Assembly (NCBI GenBank): GCA_937901745.1
Contig: CALGSZ010000154.1
Span: 1-34,365 of the forward strand
From: an uncultured Chloroflexota bacterium
GTDB taxonomy: Bacteria > Chloroflexota > Chloroflexia > Thermomicrobiales > UBA6265
Length of the DNA: 34,365 nucleotides
Direction of reading: 5' to 3'
Shown here: one piece after another, positions 7,669 through 15,588 of the stretch
Numbering within the stretch: position 1 is the first letter of the stretch
Layout of the letters: the number at the start of each line of letters is the position of its first letter
Made by a program: the position numbers and the translations under genes
The notes under the pieces: model-generated
Databases searched by the model: none
What the model was told of the DNA's origin: nothing
Seen by the model: the letters and a program-made list of their open reading frames with translations, nothing else

Positions 7669-8727
7669 TTAGAGCTCCGACACGTAGGCTCGGTACTCCG
7701 GCCTCACGCGCGGATCGGTGCCGAGGTAGGCATGCTTCGACATATCGGCCGAGTACCGGCTGGCTGGCGGTGTCCGGCCGATCGACTCAGCCAAGCTGCG
7801 GATGTGGTGCGGACCGGCGCCGCAGCAGACCCCGAGGTAGCGAATGCCGGCCTCGTACGCCTCCCGGCCAAAGTCGGCGATCTCGTACCGCGTGCAGGTG
7901 AAGGGGTCGAGCGCGGTCGGGAATGGCCGTCCGCCCGGCACGTTCGGATAAGCGGGATCACGCAGCGATTGGAACGTCGGCTGCTCCTCGGTGGTGCGGT
8001 ACGGCACGGGCAGTCCGGCGACGTGGCAGGTCACGGCGGCGCGGATCTCGCGCAGGAGTGGCAGCATCGTGCGCGGGCCGCGGCTGCAGTTCATGCCGAC
8101 CACATCGGCACCGGCTGCCTCAAGGCGGCGGCAGGCCTCGGCAGGTGACCACCCCTCTCGCGTCTCCGGCTTCTGATGGATCGCGAACGTGATCACCGCG
8201 GGCTTGTTGGCCTGCTTGATGACGTCGAGCGCGATCAGGGCCTCCTCTCCCCAGGAGAAGGTCTCCCCGATGATGAAGTCGACGCCGGCATCTACTGCCC
8301 AGCCGACTTGCTCCTCGAACATCTCCCGCACCGCCCGGCGAGATTCATCGTCGCCGACGAAGATGTTGGTGTTGCAGATGTTGCCGGCGAGGAGCGTGCC
8401 GGTCTCGCGCGCGACCTGCTTGGCGATCTCAAGCGCCTGCCGGTTCATCTCCTCCAGCAAGTGTTCCTTGCCGATTAGTCTCAGCTTCTCCCGGTGCGCG
8501 TAGTAGGTGAAGGCCTCGACCACGTCCGACCCGGCGTGGACGAAGTCCCGGTGTTGCTGAGCGACAAGCTCCGGATGCTCCAGCACGACCTCCGGCACAT
8601 ATGCTCCGGCCTGCAAGTAGCCGCGCCGCTCGAACTCGAAGAGGTATCCCTCGGCGCAGATCACCGCGTCTTGCTCGAGCCGCTCCAGCAAGCCTTTGGC
8701 ACCGCTCGTCGAGTCACTGCCGCTCAT
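7669..8727 (-). CDS. Betaine-homocysteine S-methyltransferase-like protein
   Basis: This 352-residue zinc enzyme would transfer a methyl group from a methylated donor to homocysteine, giving methionine. The three zinc-binding Cys of the family are all visible: C214 in GMNCSRGP, and C301 and C302 in GVCCGAGPHHIR. Across residues 35-80 (RRGYLQAGAYVPEVVLEHPE and onward to FTYYAHREKL) it follows animal betaine-homocysteine methyltransferase (BHMT) more closely than bacterial MmuM or MetH. Glycine betaine is therefore the likely methyl donor, with dimethylglycine as product. A strong GGAGGGGGG precedes the ATG at 8727. It lies between a sarcosine-oxidase-like gene and the PrpD-like gene, downstream of a betaine-type importer on the same strand. 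This context supports betaine breakdown. Other donors such as S-methylmethionine or dimethylsulfoniopropionate cannot be excluded. Confidence 0.87.
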   Translation of the reverse strand: MSGSDSTSGAKGLLERLEQDAVICAEGYLFEFERRGYLQAGAYVPEVVLEHPELVAQQHRDFVHAGSDVVEAFTYYAHREKLRLIGKEHLLEEMNRQALEIAKQVARETGTLLAGNICNTNIFVGDDESRRAVREMFEEQVGWAVDAGVDFIIGETFSWGEEALIALDVIKQANKPAVITFAIHQKPETREGWSPAEACRRLEAAGADVVGMNCSRGPRTMLPLLREIRAAVTCHVAGLPVPYRTTEEQPTFQSLRDPAYPNVPGGRPFPTALDPFTCTRYEIADFGREAYEAGIRYLGVCCGAGPHHIRSLAESIGRTPPASRYSADMSKHAYLGTDPRVRPEYRAYVSEL

Positions 8728-8790
8728 ATCTATCCCCCCTCCTGGTGCGCGCGATGGCCTCTTGGCAATGGACCGAGTTTGCGGGCACCC

Positions 8791-9987
8791 CTACGATGCC
8801 CGCGTCAGGACCGCCTCATTGCGGAAGACCGGGCGGAACGTTGGATCGGTCAGCGCCGGCCGGTCGGCTCGGAACGGCTCGATCGGGTATTCGGTGCGCC
8901 CCTCGAGCGCCAGCTGGCTGAGGATGCGGCCGAGCAGAGGCACGAACTTGAAAGCGTGAGCGGCGTCGACCGCCACGGTCACTCGGTCCTGTCCCGGCAC
9001 GCGATCGAGCACGAAGTGGCGATCCGGCGGCATCGTGTAGAGGCAGGTCTTGGTCAAGAGCTCCGGACCGAGGAAGCGCGGGATGTAGGTTTCCAGGAAG
9101 CGGACCAGGCGATCACGGGTGACCGGATCGGGATCGAAGGTGCGCGTCTCCGCCGTCACCTCCGGACCGCCGACGTCCTGGCCCGCCTTCGTCGCGACCT
9201 CGCCATATACGGGAAAGCCATAAAACTCCTCTGGCGCCCGCCAAATCCATATCGGGAAGCGGTCGGGCGCGAACTCGCGGATGTGCGGTGTCGCGAAGTA
9301 GGTGACCTGTTCCTGGGTCACGGTGATTGGCCATCGCACGCCGAGGTGGGCGAGGAGGTTGTTCGTCCATGCACCGGCAGCGAGCACGACGTGCCCGGCG
9401 GAGAAGACGCCGTCGTCGGTTAGCACCTCGACACCGGCGCTGGTCGGGCGGAGACCGCGCACCGGAAGCTCGTCGAGAATCGTCGCGCCATGCAAGCGGG
9501 CGAGCGCGATGTGGACGGCATTCGTCCTTCGCGCATCGACCAGTCCGCTCTGGGCCTGGTAGAGCCCTCGCGCTTCCTCCGGGAGGGTGAACTGTGGCCA
9601 GCGGCGCATGATCTCGGCGGCGTCCAGCTCCTCGAAGGGAACACCCTGCTGCCGCATCGACTCGGCGCAGTGGCTGAGGTCCTTGGGGCCGGTGGTGCCG
9701 CGGAGCTCGAGGTCGAGGCCGCCGCACGTGACCATGAGCTTCTGGCCGGACACCTCTTCAAGCTCCGCCCAAAGCTCGTACGTTGGGCGGGCGAGCGCGG
9801 TATAGGCCGGATCGTGGTAGGAGTAGCGGATGATCCGCGAGTGGTCTTGCGAGCTGCCCCGCTCGTGTCCGAGCCGAAACTGCTCGATCCCAAGCACATC
9901 GCGACCGATCGTCCGCGCGAGCCAGTAGACGGTGGCGCTGCCGATTCCGCCGCAGCCGACGACGATTACTTCATAGGCCCGTCGCAT
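8791..9987 (-). CDS. Monomeric sarcosine oxidase / N-methyl amino acid oxidase-like flavoprotein
   Basis: This 398-residue FAD enzyme of the DAO family probably oxidises an N-methyl amino acid, releasing formaldehyde and hydrogen peroxide. The Rossmann motif GCGGIGSATVYWLA is at residues 11-24. The segment GSSQDHSRIIR (44-54) matches the flavin-binding GSxxxxxRIIR of monomeric sarcosine oxidase. Cys315 in KTCLYTMPPDRHF is at the place of the Cys that covalently holds FAD, K267 sits at the oxygen-activating Lys position, and HAFKF (344-348) is also conserved. The active-site His of sarcosine oxidase is Gln here. The ATG at 9987 opens directly onto the Rossmann fold. The gene lies 44 nt downstream of the binding-protein gene and upstream of the BHMT-like gene, which fits stepwise demethylation of betaine-derived compounds. 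Dimethylglycine, sarcosine or another N-methyl amine are all possible substrates. Confidence 0.87.
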   Translation of the reverse strand: MRRAYEVIVVGCGGIGSATVYWLARTIGRDVLGIEQFRLGHERGSSQDHSRIIRYSYHDPAYTALARPTYELWAELEEVSGQKLMVTCGGLDLELRGTTGPKDLSHCAESMRQQGVPFEELDAAEIMRRWPQFTLPEEARGLYQAQSGLVDARRTNAVHIALARLHGATILDELPVRGLRPTSAGVEVLTDDGVFSAGHVVLAAGAWTNNLLAHLGVRWPITVTQEQVTYFATPHIREFAPDRFPIWIWRAPEEFYGFPVYGEVATKAGQDVGGPEVTAETRTFDPDPVTRDRLVRFLETYIPRFLGPELLTKTCLYTMPPDRHFVLDRVPGQDRVTVAVDAAHAFKFVPLLGRILSQLALEGRTEYPIEPFRADRPALTDPTFRPVFRNEAVLTRAS

Positions 9988-10031
9988 GGTTCTCAGCCTC
10001 CGCGCCCAACCTCGTCAGCGGGAATCCGATC

Positions 10032-10988
10032 TTAGGATTCCGAGATCAGGCCGCGCTCCTGAAGGAACGCCCGCACCACGTCCTGGGGCTCCTTCCGCTC
10101 CTGGTCGACCTGGAGATTGAGCTGGGCCATCGTCTGGTCGTCAATCTGGCCAGCGAGCTTGTTCAGCACGTCGGCGATCGCCGGATCCTGATCCAAGAGC
10201 TCCTGGCGGACGACCGGCGCGGCGAAGTACGGCGGGAAGAACCCACGATCATCCTCCAGCGTGACCAGTCCCAGCGCCGGGATGCGGCCGTCGGTCGCGA
10301 AGGCCGAGATCACGTCGACATCGCCGTTGTCGAGCGCTTGGTACAGAAGGCCGGGATCCATTCCCCGCTCTTCCCCAAACTCCAGGCCTTCGTAGGTGGC
10401 CGTGAGTCCAGGCAGGCCGTCCGGCCGGACCAGGAACTCCTGCGTGCCGCCGAAGACCAGATCGTTCGACTTGCCGATCAGATCGGAGATCTTGGTGACG
10501 CCGAGCTCTTCCGCGTGCTCCTGGCGCATCGCCAGCGCGTAGGTGTTGTTGAAGCCGAGCGGCTCGAGCCAGACGAGGTTGAATTGTTCTTTGTATTCGT
10601 TCTTGACGATCTCGTAGACAGTGTCCTCGAGAGTAGTTGCGGTCGGAGTGCCGCCAGCGGTCGGAGTGCCGCTGACGTCGGGGATCTCGAGGTTCAGGAT
10701 CGCCAGCAGACCCGTCCCGGTGTACTCAACATAAAGATCAATCTCGCCACTGACGAGCGCCTCATGGACGAGGGCAGTGCCGCCGAGATTGAGCTTGCGG
10801 TCGACCTGATAGCCCGCGTCTTCGAGCAGCTGGGCCATCATCTCGTTGACGAGAACCTGCTCGGTGAAGTCCTTCGAGCCAATGGCGACCGTTGGCTTCT
10901 CGCCTTGTGCCTGGCCGCCGGTGGCCGGCACGAGCGCCATCCCGAGAGCGACGACAACGAGTAGCACTAAGCCACGCATTCGAGACAT
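10032..10988 (-). CDS. Glycine betaine/choline-type ABC transporter substrate-binding protein (OpuC/OsmF type)
   Basis: The 318-residue precursor has a Sec-type signal peptide (basic start MSRMR, hydrophobic core 7-20, cleavage probably after GQAQ near residue 28). The OpuAC-type binding domain follows. The segment IGSKDFTEQ (about 36-44) and DLYVEYTGTGL (about 84-94) are hallmarks of quaternary-ammonium binding proteins. No lipobox Cys is seen, so membrane attachment is not by lipidation. Residues 105-119 form a Thr/Gly/Pro linker made by an 18-nt direct repeat and absent from most relatives. The ATG at 10988 is preceded by AAGGAGGGAAGG; a longer open frame upstream is not supported. It follows the permease and ATPase genes, completing the importer. 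Choline, glycine betaine, carnitine or ergothioneine-like betaines are all transported by relatives, so the ligand is open. Confidence 0.88.
   Translation of the reverse strand: MSRMRGLVLLVVVALGMALVPATGGQAQGEKPTVAIGSKDFTEQVLVNEMMAQLLEDAGYQVDRKLNLGGTALVHEALVSGEIDLYVEYTGTGLLAILNLEIPDVSGTPTAGGTPTATTLEDTVYEIVKNEYKEQFNLVWLEPLGFNNTYALAMRQEHAEELGVTKISDLIGKSNDLVFGGTQEFLVRPDGLPGLTATYEGLEFGEERGMDPGLLYQALDNGDVDVISAFATDGRIPALGLVTLEDDRGFFPPYFAAPVVRQELLDQDPAIADVLNKLAGQIDDQTMAQLNLQVDQERKEPQDVVRAFLQERGLISES
10639..10672. repeat. Tandem 18-nt direct repeat inside the binding-protein gene
   Basis: The 16-nt unit GCGGTCGGAGTGCCGC occurs at 10639-10654 and again at 10657-10672, an 18-nt period. It encodes two copies of a six-residue Gly-Thr-Pro-Thr-Ala unit. 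This in-frame repeat is the kind produced by replication slippage, and it lengthens a surface linker. Confidence 0.8.
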
Positions 10989-11103
10989 AGACCTTCCCTC
11001 CTTGCGTGCAGCGGACCGTCCGCCGATCGTGATGACGATTCGGAATCCTTCTCCAGTCGCTTCGGCTCTTCTCCTTTCTGCCTCGCCCCGTTTCAGCGGG
11101 CGC

Positions 11104-11769
11104 TCATCGGCCTTCGGTCTGCAAACCGGCCGGGATGACGAGCCGGCGCAGACCACCCAACAGCAGTTCGGCTGCAATCGCTAGCAGCGCGACAGGAATC
11201 GCTCCCGCGAGCAAAATCGGGTAGTCGACCATTGCTAGGCCTTGCAGGATCAGATCGCCGAGTCCGCCACCGCCAATGTAGGCCGCAAGCGTCGCGAGCC
11301 CGACTGTTTGGACCGTGGCGGTCTGGATGCCGGCGAAGAGGACCGGACTGGCAAGCGGTAATTCGACGAGGAACAGGAGCTGGGCTCCGCTGGTTCCCAT
11401 TCCTCGCGCCGCGTCGATCACGGAGCGGTCAGCATTCCGAATGCCAACGTAGGTGTTGAGGAAGATCGGTAGGACCGCGCGGATGGTGAGCGCGACAAGG
11501 GAAGGGCGGAACCCGATGCCGAGCCAGCCGAGGGTGAGCGCCAGAATTGCCAGGCTGGGAATCGTCTGCCCGATTGCGCCGAGCCAGGTCAGAGGCTTGG
11601 CGAGAAGCTCGACGCGGCTGGCCAGGATTGCCAGAGGAACCGCGATTAGCACCGCGAGCAGCACCGAGTAGACGGTGAGCTCGAGGTGCTGGATCAGCAG
11701 CTCCGTAAAGCGCTCCCGGTTCTCGCGGATGTAGGTGATGAAGTCGAGTGCTTCGCCGCGGACCCGCAT
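11104..11769 (-). CDS. Betaine-type ABC transporter permease (ProW/OpuCB-like), second copy
   Basis: The 221-residue protein has about five to six membrane spans and the binding-protein-dependent permease signature. The EAA-loop segment IDAARGMGTSGAQLLFLVELPLA (about residues 117-139) contacts the ATPase. LAAYIGGGGLGDLILQGL (about 158-175) is typical of ProW/OpuCB permeases. The ATG at 11769 lies 7 nt after the stop of the first permease gene, so the two are surely co-transcribed and probably form a heterodimeric channel. The gene for the binding protein follows after 115 nt. Confidence 0.88.
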   Translation of the reverse strand: MRVRGEALDFITYIRENRERFTELLIQHLELTVYSVLLAVLIAVPLAILASRVELLAKPLTWLGAIGQTIPSLAILALTLGWLGIGFRPSLVALTIRAVLPIFLNTYVGIRNADRSVIDAARGMGTSGAQLLFLVELPLASPVLFAGIQTATVQTVGLATLAAYIGGGGLGDLILQGLAMVDYPILLAGAIPVALLAIAAELLLGGLRRLVIPAGLQTEGR

Positions 11770-11776
11770 CGCCAGC

Positions 11777-12412
11777 TTACCCCTTGCTGAGCACGCCGAC
11801 GTCGCGTCGCAGGAGATTGCCGAGCGCCGCCAACCCCCAGTCCGCCGCGAGCGCCAGGAGGGAGGCGACCAGCGCGCCAGCGATGATGCGATCGGTGTCG
11901 AGCGACCTCATCCCGTCGAAGATCAAGCGGCCCAGACCCCCGGCGCCGATCACCGCGCCGATCGTCGCAATCCCGACCGCGGCGACGGTCGCAAGCCGCA
12001 CCCCGGCCAGAATCACCGGCAACGCGAGCGGCAGCTCGACCCAGAACAAGCGCTGGAGGCCTGTCATCCCCATCCCCTGAGCTGCGTCGATCATTGCCGG
12101 TGGGACGGAGTCGAGGCCAGCGATGGTGTTCCGGACGATAGCGAGGAGGGAATAGAGAACGAGCGCGACGATGACGGTGGTTTGACCAATGCCCGTGTAG
12201 CGGAGCAGGATGACGAACAGCGCCAGGCTGGGTACCGTGTAGAGCATGCCGAAGGCGCCAATGACCGGCGTCTCCAGCCAGCGGACGCGGGTGACGAGAA
12301 TCCCGATTGGGATGCCGATCAGCATCGCGATAAGGATGCTGCTCGCGACGAGCCGCACGTGCTGCTCGGTCAGCTCCAACACCCGGTCCGGATTGTCACG
12401 CAGATACTGCAT
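11777..12412 (-). CDS. Betaine-type ABC transporter permease (ProW/OpuCB-like), first copy
   Basis: The 211-residue protein has about five to six membrane spans, with the EAA-loop segment IDAAQGMGMTGLQRLFWVELPLA (about 108-130) and IGAVIGAGGLGRLIFDGM (about 151-168), both typical of quaternary-ammonium importers. The ATG at 12412 overlaps the end of the ATPase gene by 17 nt, indicating coupled translation. Its pairing with the paralogous permease just downstream is the OpuC/OpuB arrangement of two permeases, one ATPase and one binding protein. Confidence 0.88.
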   Translation of the reverse strand: MQYLRDNPDRVLELTEQHVRLVASSILIAMLIGIPIGILVTRVRWLETPVIGAFGMLYTVPSLALFVILLRYTGIGQTTVIVALVLYSLLAIVRNTIAGLDSVPPAMIDAAQGMGMTGLQRLFWVELPLALPVILAGVRLATVAAVGIATIGAVIGAGGLGRLIFDGMRSLDTDRIIAGALVASLLALAADWGLAALGNLLRRDVGVLSKG

Positions 12413-13412
12413 GCGCCGGCTCCTTCCCGGATGTGTCCTCGGGGGCGATCGTCTCTCCTAGCAGCGCGACGAACTGCAGGTACGTGAGGTAGCCGACTGG
12501 GCGCCCCGCATCGTCGCTGACCCAGAAGCCATCACCCGTCGCGTTCTCGAACTTGCCAACCTCTCGCGCTGCCTCGAGGACCGAGAGGGCGCCGGGGAGA
12601 ACGACGCCGTTCGGTGACTGCCCGGCCGGAGCCGGTCCGGCCAGCTCCTCCAGCCGGGTGTATTGGAGGGCGCGAAGTCCGCGGTCCTCGCCGATGAACT
12701 CCGTCACGAACGCGTCGGCCGGGCGACGGAGCAAGTCTGCCGGGGTCGCGTCCTGGACGACGCGTCCCTCCGACATCAAGACGATCCGGTCGGCCAGGAG
12801 GAAAGCCTCGCCGATGTCGTGGGTGACGAAAACGATCGTCTTGCGAACCTCGGACTGGATGCGGCGCAGCTCCCGCTGGAGCTGTTTGCGGGTGATAGGG
12901 TCGACCGCGCCGAATGGCTCGTCCATCAGCACGATCGGGGGATCGGCGGCCAGCGCCCGTGCCACTCCGACTCGCTGCTGCTGGCCACCCGAGAGCTGGC
13001 GTGGGTAGCGATCGGCGAATTGGTCCGGCGGGAGGCCGACGAGCTCGAGGAGCTCATAGGCGCGCTGTCGCCGCTTGGCGCGCGGCCAACCGAGTAGGCG
13101 AGGAACGACCGCGACGTTGTCAGCCACGGTGAAATGCGGGAAGAGTCCGCCCTGCTGAATCACGTAGCCGATGCGGCGGCGTAGGGCGACGACGTCCATC
13201 TCCTGCACGTCGCGCCCATCTACGATAATTCGCCCCGACGTCGGCACTTCCAGGCGGTTGATCATCCGCATGGTCGTCGTCTTGCCGGAGCCTGACGGAC
13301 CGATGAGCACGACGAGCTCGCCAGCCCCTACCTCGAGGCTGACATCGTCGACGGCTTTCACGACCTGGCCGCGCGAAGTGAAGACTTTTGAGACGTGTTC
13401 GAGCCTGATCAT
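12396..13412 (-). CDS. Betaine-type ABC transporter ATP-binding protein (ProV/OpuCA-like)
   Basis: The 338-residue ATPase energises the importer. Visible motifs are Walker A GPSGSGKTT (38-46), the ABC signature LSGGQQQR (140-147), Walker B IVLMDEP (160-166) with E165, and the switch His198. The C-terminal region (about 240-325) resembles a shortened CBS region, with TYLQFVALLG near the end. In OpuCA-type proteins, CBS domains sense ionic strength; here only about one unit is recognisable, so osmotic gating may be altered. It is the first gene of the minus-strand operon and is divergent from the RpiR-type regulator. Function as an importer ATPase is sure. Confidence 0.9.
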   Translation of the reverse strand: MIRLEHVSKVFTSRGQVVKAVDDVSLEVGAGELVVLIGPSGSGKTTTMRMINRLEVPTSGRIIVDGRDVQEMDVVALRRRIGYVIQQGGLFPHFTVADNVAVVPRLLGWPRAKRRQRAYELLELVGLPPDQFADRYPRQLSGGQQQRVGVARALAADPPIVLMDEPFGAVDPITRKQLQRELRRIQSEVRKTIVFVTHDIGEAFLLADRIVLMSEGRVVQDATPADLLRRPADAFVTEFIGEDRGLRALQYTRLEELAGPAPAGQSPNGVVLPGALSVLEAAREVGKFENATGDGFWVSDDAGRPVGYLTYLQFVALLGETIAPEDTSGKEPAHAVSA

Positions 13413-13605
13413 CGTCGTTCGGCTCTCCGCGTCGTCCGCGGCGGCAGTGACGAGTCACCGCCGGCCGCCTACGCCTCCCCAAAGTGGTGACAAACGCGCC
13501 AGCTGCACTGCGTGGTGCCGAACGGGGAGTGCATCCTTGGAATCGTTTGATTCATGCTAGCATAGAAATGGAGCAAACGTGAAGAGTGAGCGTGGGGGAT
13601 TGGGA
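13413..13605. promoter_or_regulatory. Divergent promoter/operator region between the betaine operon and the RpiR-type gene
   Basis: This 193-bp region must carry the promoters of both transcription units. It holds three inverted repeats: GTGAC-GA-GTCAC (13447-13458), GAATC-GTTT-GATTC (13540-13553) and the perfect palindrome ATGCTAGCAT (13554-13563). The last two abut each other and lie just upstream of the regulator start. The half-site GATTCATG recurs downstream of the regulator gene. These are the best operator candidates; no textbook promoter is seen, although TTGTCA on the minus strand near 13486-13491 could be a -35 for the operon. Confidence 0.5.
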
Positions 13606-14562
13606 ATGCCCTCAACAGCCGGCGACGACTTCTTCGATCGCCTTGCCGCGGCCCAATCCCGGCTCTCCCCGCGGATGAGCCAGGTCGCCGCCTACGTTGC
13701 CGAGCATTACCTCCAGGTTGCCTTCATGTCGACGCGCGAGATTGCCGCCGCCGCTGGCGTCAGTCTCGCTACTGTCGTCCGCTTCCCGCGTGAGCTTGGC
13801 TATCCCGATTTCGCGGCGCTGCGTACCGCGATTCAGGACCGAGTTCGCTTCGATCTCGACGGCGTCAGCCACTTCCGCGCACTCTCGACGAGCGACCGCT
13901 CGCCGACTGCCCTCCTACGCCGAATCATCGAGACGGACATCGAGAGCTTGCAGGCGCTGGCGCGTAGCTTTTCCGAGCCGCAGTTCGTGCAATTCGTGCA
14001 GGCGCTGATCGAGGCGCCGCGAGTGATGATCTTCGGCTTTCGCTTCGTGCGCCCGCTCGCGGAGTACTTCTCCTACAGCCTGGCCAAGATTCGGCCGAAC
14101 GTCGAGGCGATCACGCTCGGTGATTCGACCGTCTATGATCGGTTGCGCATCAGCGAGCCAGACTCCGTGATCGTCGTGATCGGCTTCGCCCGCTACCCGG
14201 CCGACTTGCTCGCCATCGCCCGCTACGCGCACGAGCTCCCGCGCCGCGTTTTCGCGATTACCGACTCTCCGATTTCCCCTTTCTTGCCGCTGGCCGAAGT
14301 CGCGCTCTTCGTTCGCGCGAGTCGCCTCGACTTCGTCGGCTCGCTCGCCGCCCCGGCGGCGCTGGTGAACTGCCTCGTTTCTGAGGCCGCTGTTCGGCTC
14401 GGGCCGCAAGCGACCGCGCGGCTGCAAGAGCTCGAGGAGGCTGCGCAAGCCGGCGGAACCTATGTGCCGCTCCGCCGCCCGATGGTCCCTTCCTCCTCGG
14501 CGCTGGCTTGGTCGGAAGAGGACGACGCTCCACCGAGCACCGATGGCGCAGCTGATTCATGA
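13606..14562 (+). CDS. RpiR (MurR) family transcriptional regulator
   Basis: The 318-residue protein has an N-terminal helix-turn-helix domain (about 1-75, with MSTREIAAAAGVSLATVVRFPRELG split over the recognition helices) and a C-terminal SIS domain (about 110-265). SIS domains usually bind phosphosugars, but RpiR regulators of amino-acid and amine catabolism also exist. The SIS segment VMIFGFRFVRPLAEYFSY and the later VIVVIGFARYP are clear. ATG 13606 is chosen with GGGGGA 6 nt upstream. A GTG at 13579 with GGAG 5 nt upstream is an equally possible start, giving 327 residues. The gene is divergent from the betaine-type operon, so it probably controls that operon and itself through the repeats in the intergenic region. 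The 3' end overlaps a further palindrome. Confidence 0.87.
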   Translation: MPSTAGDDFFDRLAAAQSRLSPRMSQVAAYVAEHYLQVAFMSTREIAAAAGVSLATVVRFPRELGYPDFAALRTAIQDRVRFDLDGVSHFRALSTSDRSPTALLRRIIETDIESLQALARSFSEPQFVQFVQALIEAPRVMIFGFRFVRPLAEYFSYSLAKIRPNVEAITLGDSTVYDRLRISEPDSVIVVIGFARYPADLLAIARYAHELPRRVFAITDSPISPFLPLAEVALFVRASRLDFVGSLAAPAALVNCLVSEAAVRLGPQATARLQELEEAAQAGGTYVPLRRPMVPSSSALAWSEEDDAPPSTDGAADS

Positions 14563-14597
14563 ATCGATGTGTAGCAGGTCTTGACGACATGAATCAG
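14554..14597. promoter_or_regulatory. Candidate RpiR operator upstream of the hydrolase gene
   Basis: The perfect palindrome GATTCATGAATC (14554-14565) overlaps the stop codon of the regulator gene. A second half-site CATGAATCAG (14588-14597) follows, next to a TTGACG (14581-14586) that could be a -35 box. The same GATTCATG half-site is present upstream of the regulator gene (13549-13556). The shared half-site suggests that the hydrolase gene belongs to the same regulon. Confidence 0.45.
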
Positions 14598-14652
14598 TTG
14601 CTTCACACTTTGATTGCTGTCGGGCACTGGTGTGGTTCCTGGTGGAGCGGCT

Positions 14653-15588
14653 ATGCAGACAATCACATGCTCGTTCTTTAGCGACGGCATTCGCCTCGAT
14701 GGTCTCCTCGTTCTTCCTGACGACTACAAGCCCGGCGACCGATTGCCCACCGTCGTCCTCTGTTCCGGGTATCAGGGATTGAAGGAGCTGATTCCAGCCA
14801 AGCTGTGGGGGCCGCTCACTAACGCCAGCTTCGCCTGCTTCTCCTTCGACTACCGAGGGCTCGGCACCAGCGACGGCGAGGTTGGCCGCCTGCTGCCGAT
14901 GGAGCAGGTGGAGGATGTGCGCAGCGCCGTCTCTTACCTCCACACTCGGCCGGAGATCGACACGAGCCGCATCGCGCTGCTCGGTTGGGGCTTCGGCGGT
15001 GGCGTGGTGATCGAGGCTGCCGCCGATGACGACCGTGTCCGGGCCGTGGCCTGCCTCAACGGCATCGGCGACGCTGGCCGCGCCGTGCGCACGACCGCTC
15101 CCGCCGGCTGCTGGGAGGAGATCTGGCGCCGGATCGGTGAGGATCGCCAGCGACGCGCGCTGACGGGCAAGTCCGCGCTCGTCAGCCCGTGGGATGTTGT
15201 CCCGATTGACCAGGAGACGTGGGTCGAAGTCGACCGGGACATGTACGGGAACCATCCGCGCTTTGGCCGGGAGGTCTCGTTGCGGTCGGCCGAGGCGTAC
15301 TACGCGTTTCGACCGGAGCTAGTCGTCCACCGTATCTCGCCGCGCCCGCTGCTCATCGTTCACGGCGCTCGCAATGGACTCCATCCGGTTGAGGAGGCGC
15401 GCAGCCTCTTTGCCCGGGCGGGCGAGCCGAAGGAGCTGATCGAGGTCGCGGATGGCGCCCACCTCGACTGGATCCAGCCCGGCCACCCGCTCTATGAGGC
15501 GACCATCCCCCGCATCGTCGACTGGCTGCGGCGGAACCTTGGCCCGACCAAGGATCGCGATCAGGAGCCGGTGGTTGAAGCGGCGTAG
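14653..15588 (+). CDS. Alpha/beta-hydrolase-fold protein lacking the Ser nucleophile
   Basis: The 311-residue protein has a clear alpha/beta-hydrolase fold: the oxyanion-loop region SGYQGLKELI (38-47), FDYRGLGTSDG (65-75), the nucleophile elbow LLGWGFGGG (109-117), the acid-turn strand LLIVHGARNGLHP (233-245) and the His region DGAHLDW (267-273). The nucleophile position of the GxSxG elbow is Gly113 (codon GGC), not Ser. The expected acidic residue after HGxx is Asn241 (codon AAT), while His270 is kept. The ATG at 14653 has GGTGGAG 6 nt upstream; an in-frame TTG at 14614 is less likely. No signal peptide is seen. It follows the RpiR-type gene, with a shared operator-like half-site between them. 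It may be a non-catalytic binding protein or use an unusual mechanism. Confidence 0.8.
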   Translation: MQTITCSFFSDGIRLDGLLVLPDDYKPGDRLPTVVLCSGYQGLKELIPAKLWGPLTNASFACFSFDYRGLGTSDGEVGRLLPMEQVEDVRSAVSYLHTRPEIDTSRIALLGWGFGGGVVIEAAADDDRVRAVACLNGIGDAGRAVRTTAPAGCWEEIWRRIGEDRQRRALTGKSALVSPWDVVPIDQETWVEVDRDMYGNHPRFGREVSLRSAEAYYAFRPELVVHRISPRPLLIVHGARNGLHPVEEARSLFARAGEPKELIEVADGAHLDWIQPGHPLYEATIPRIVDWLRRNLGPTKDRDQEPVVEAA

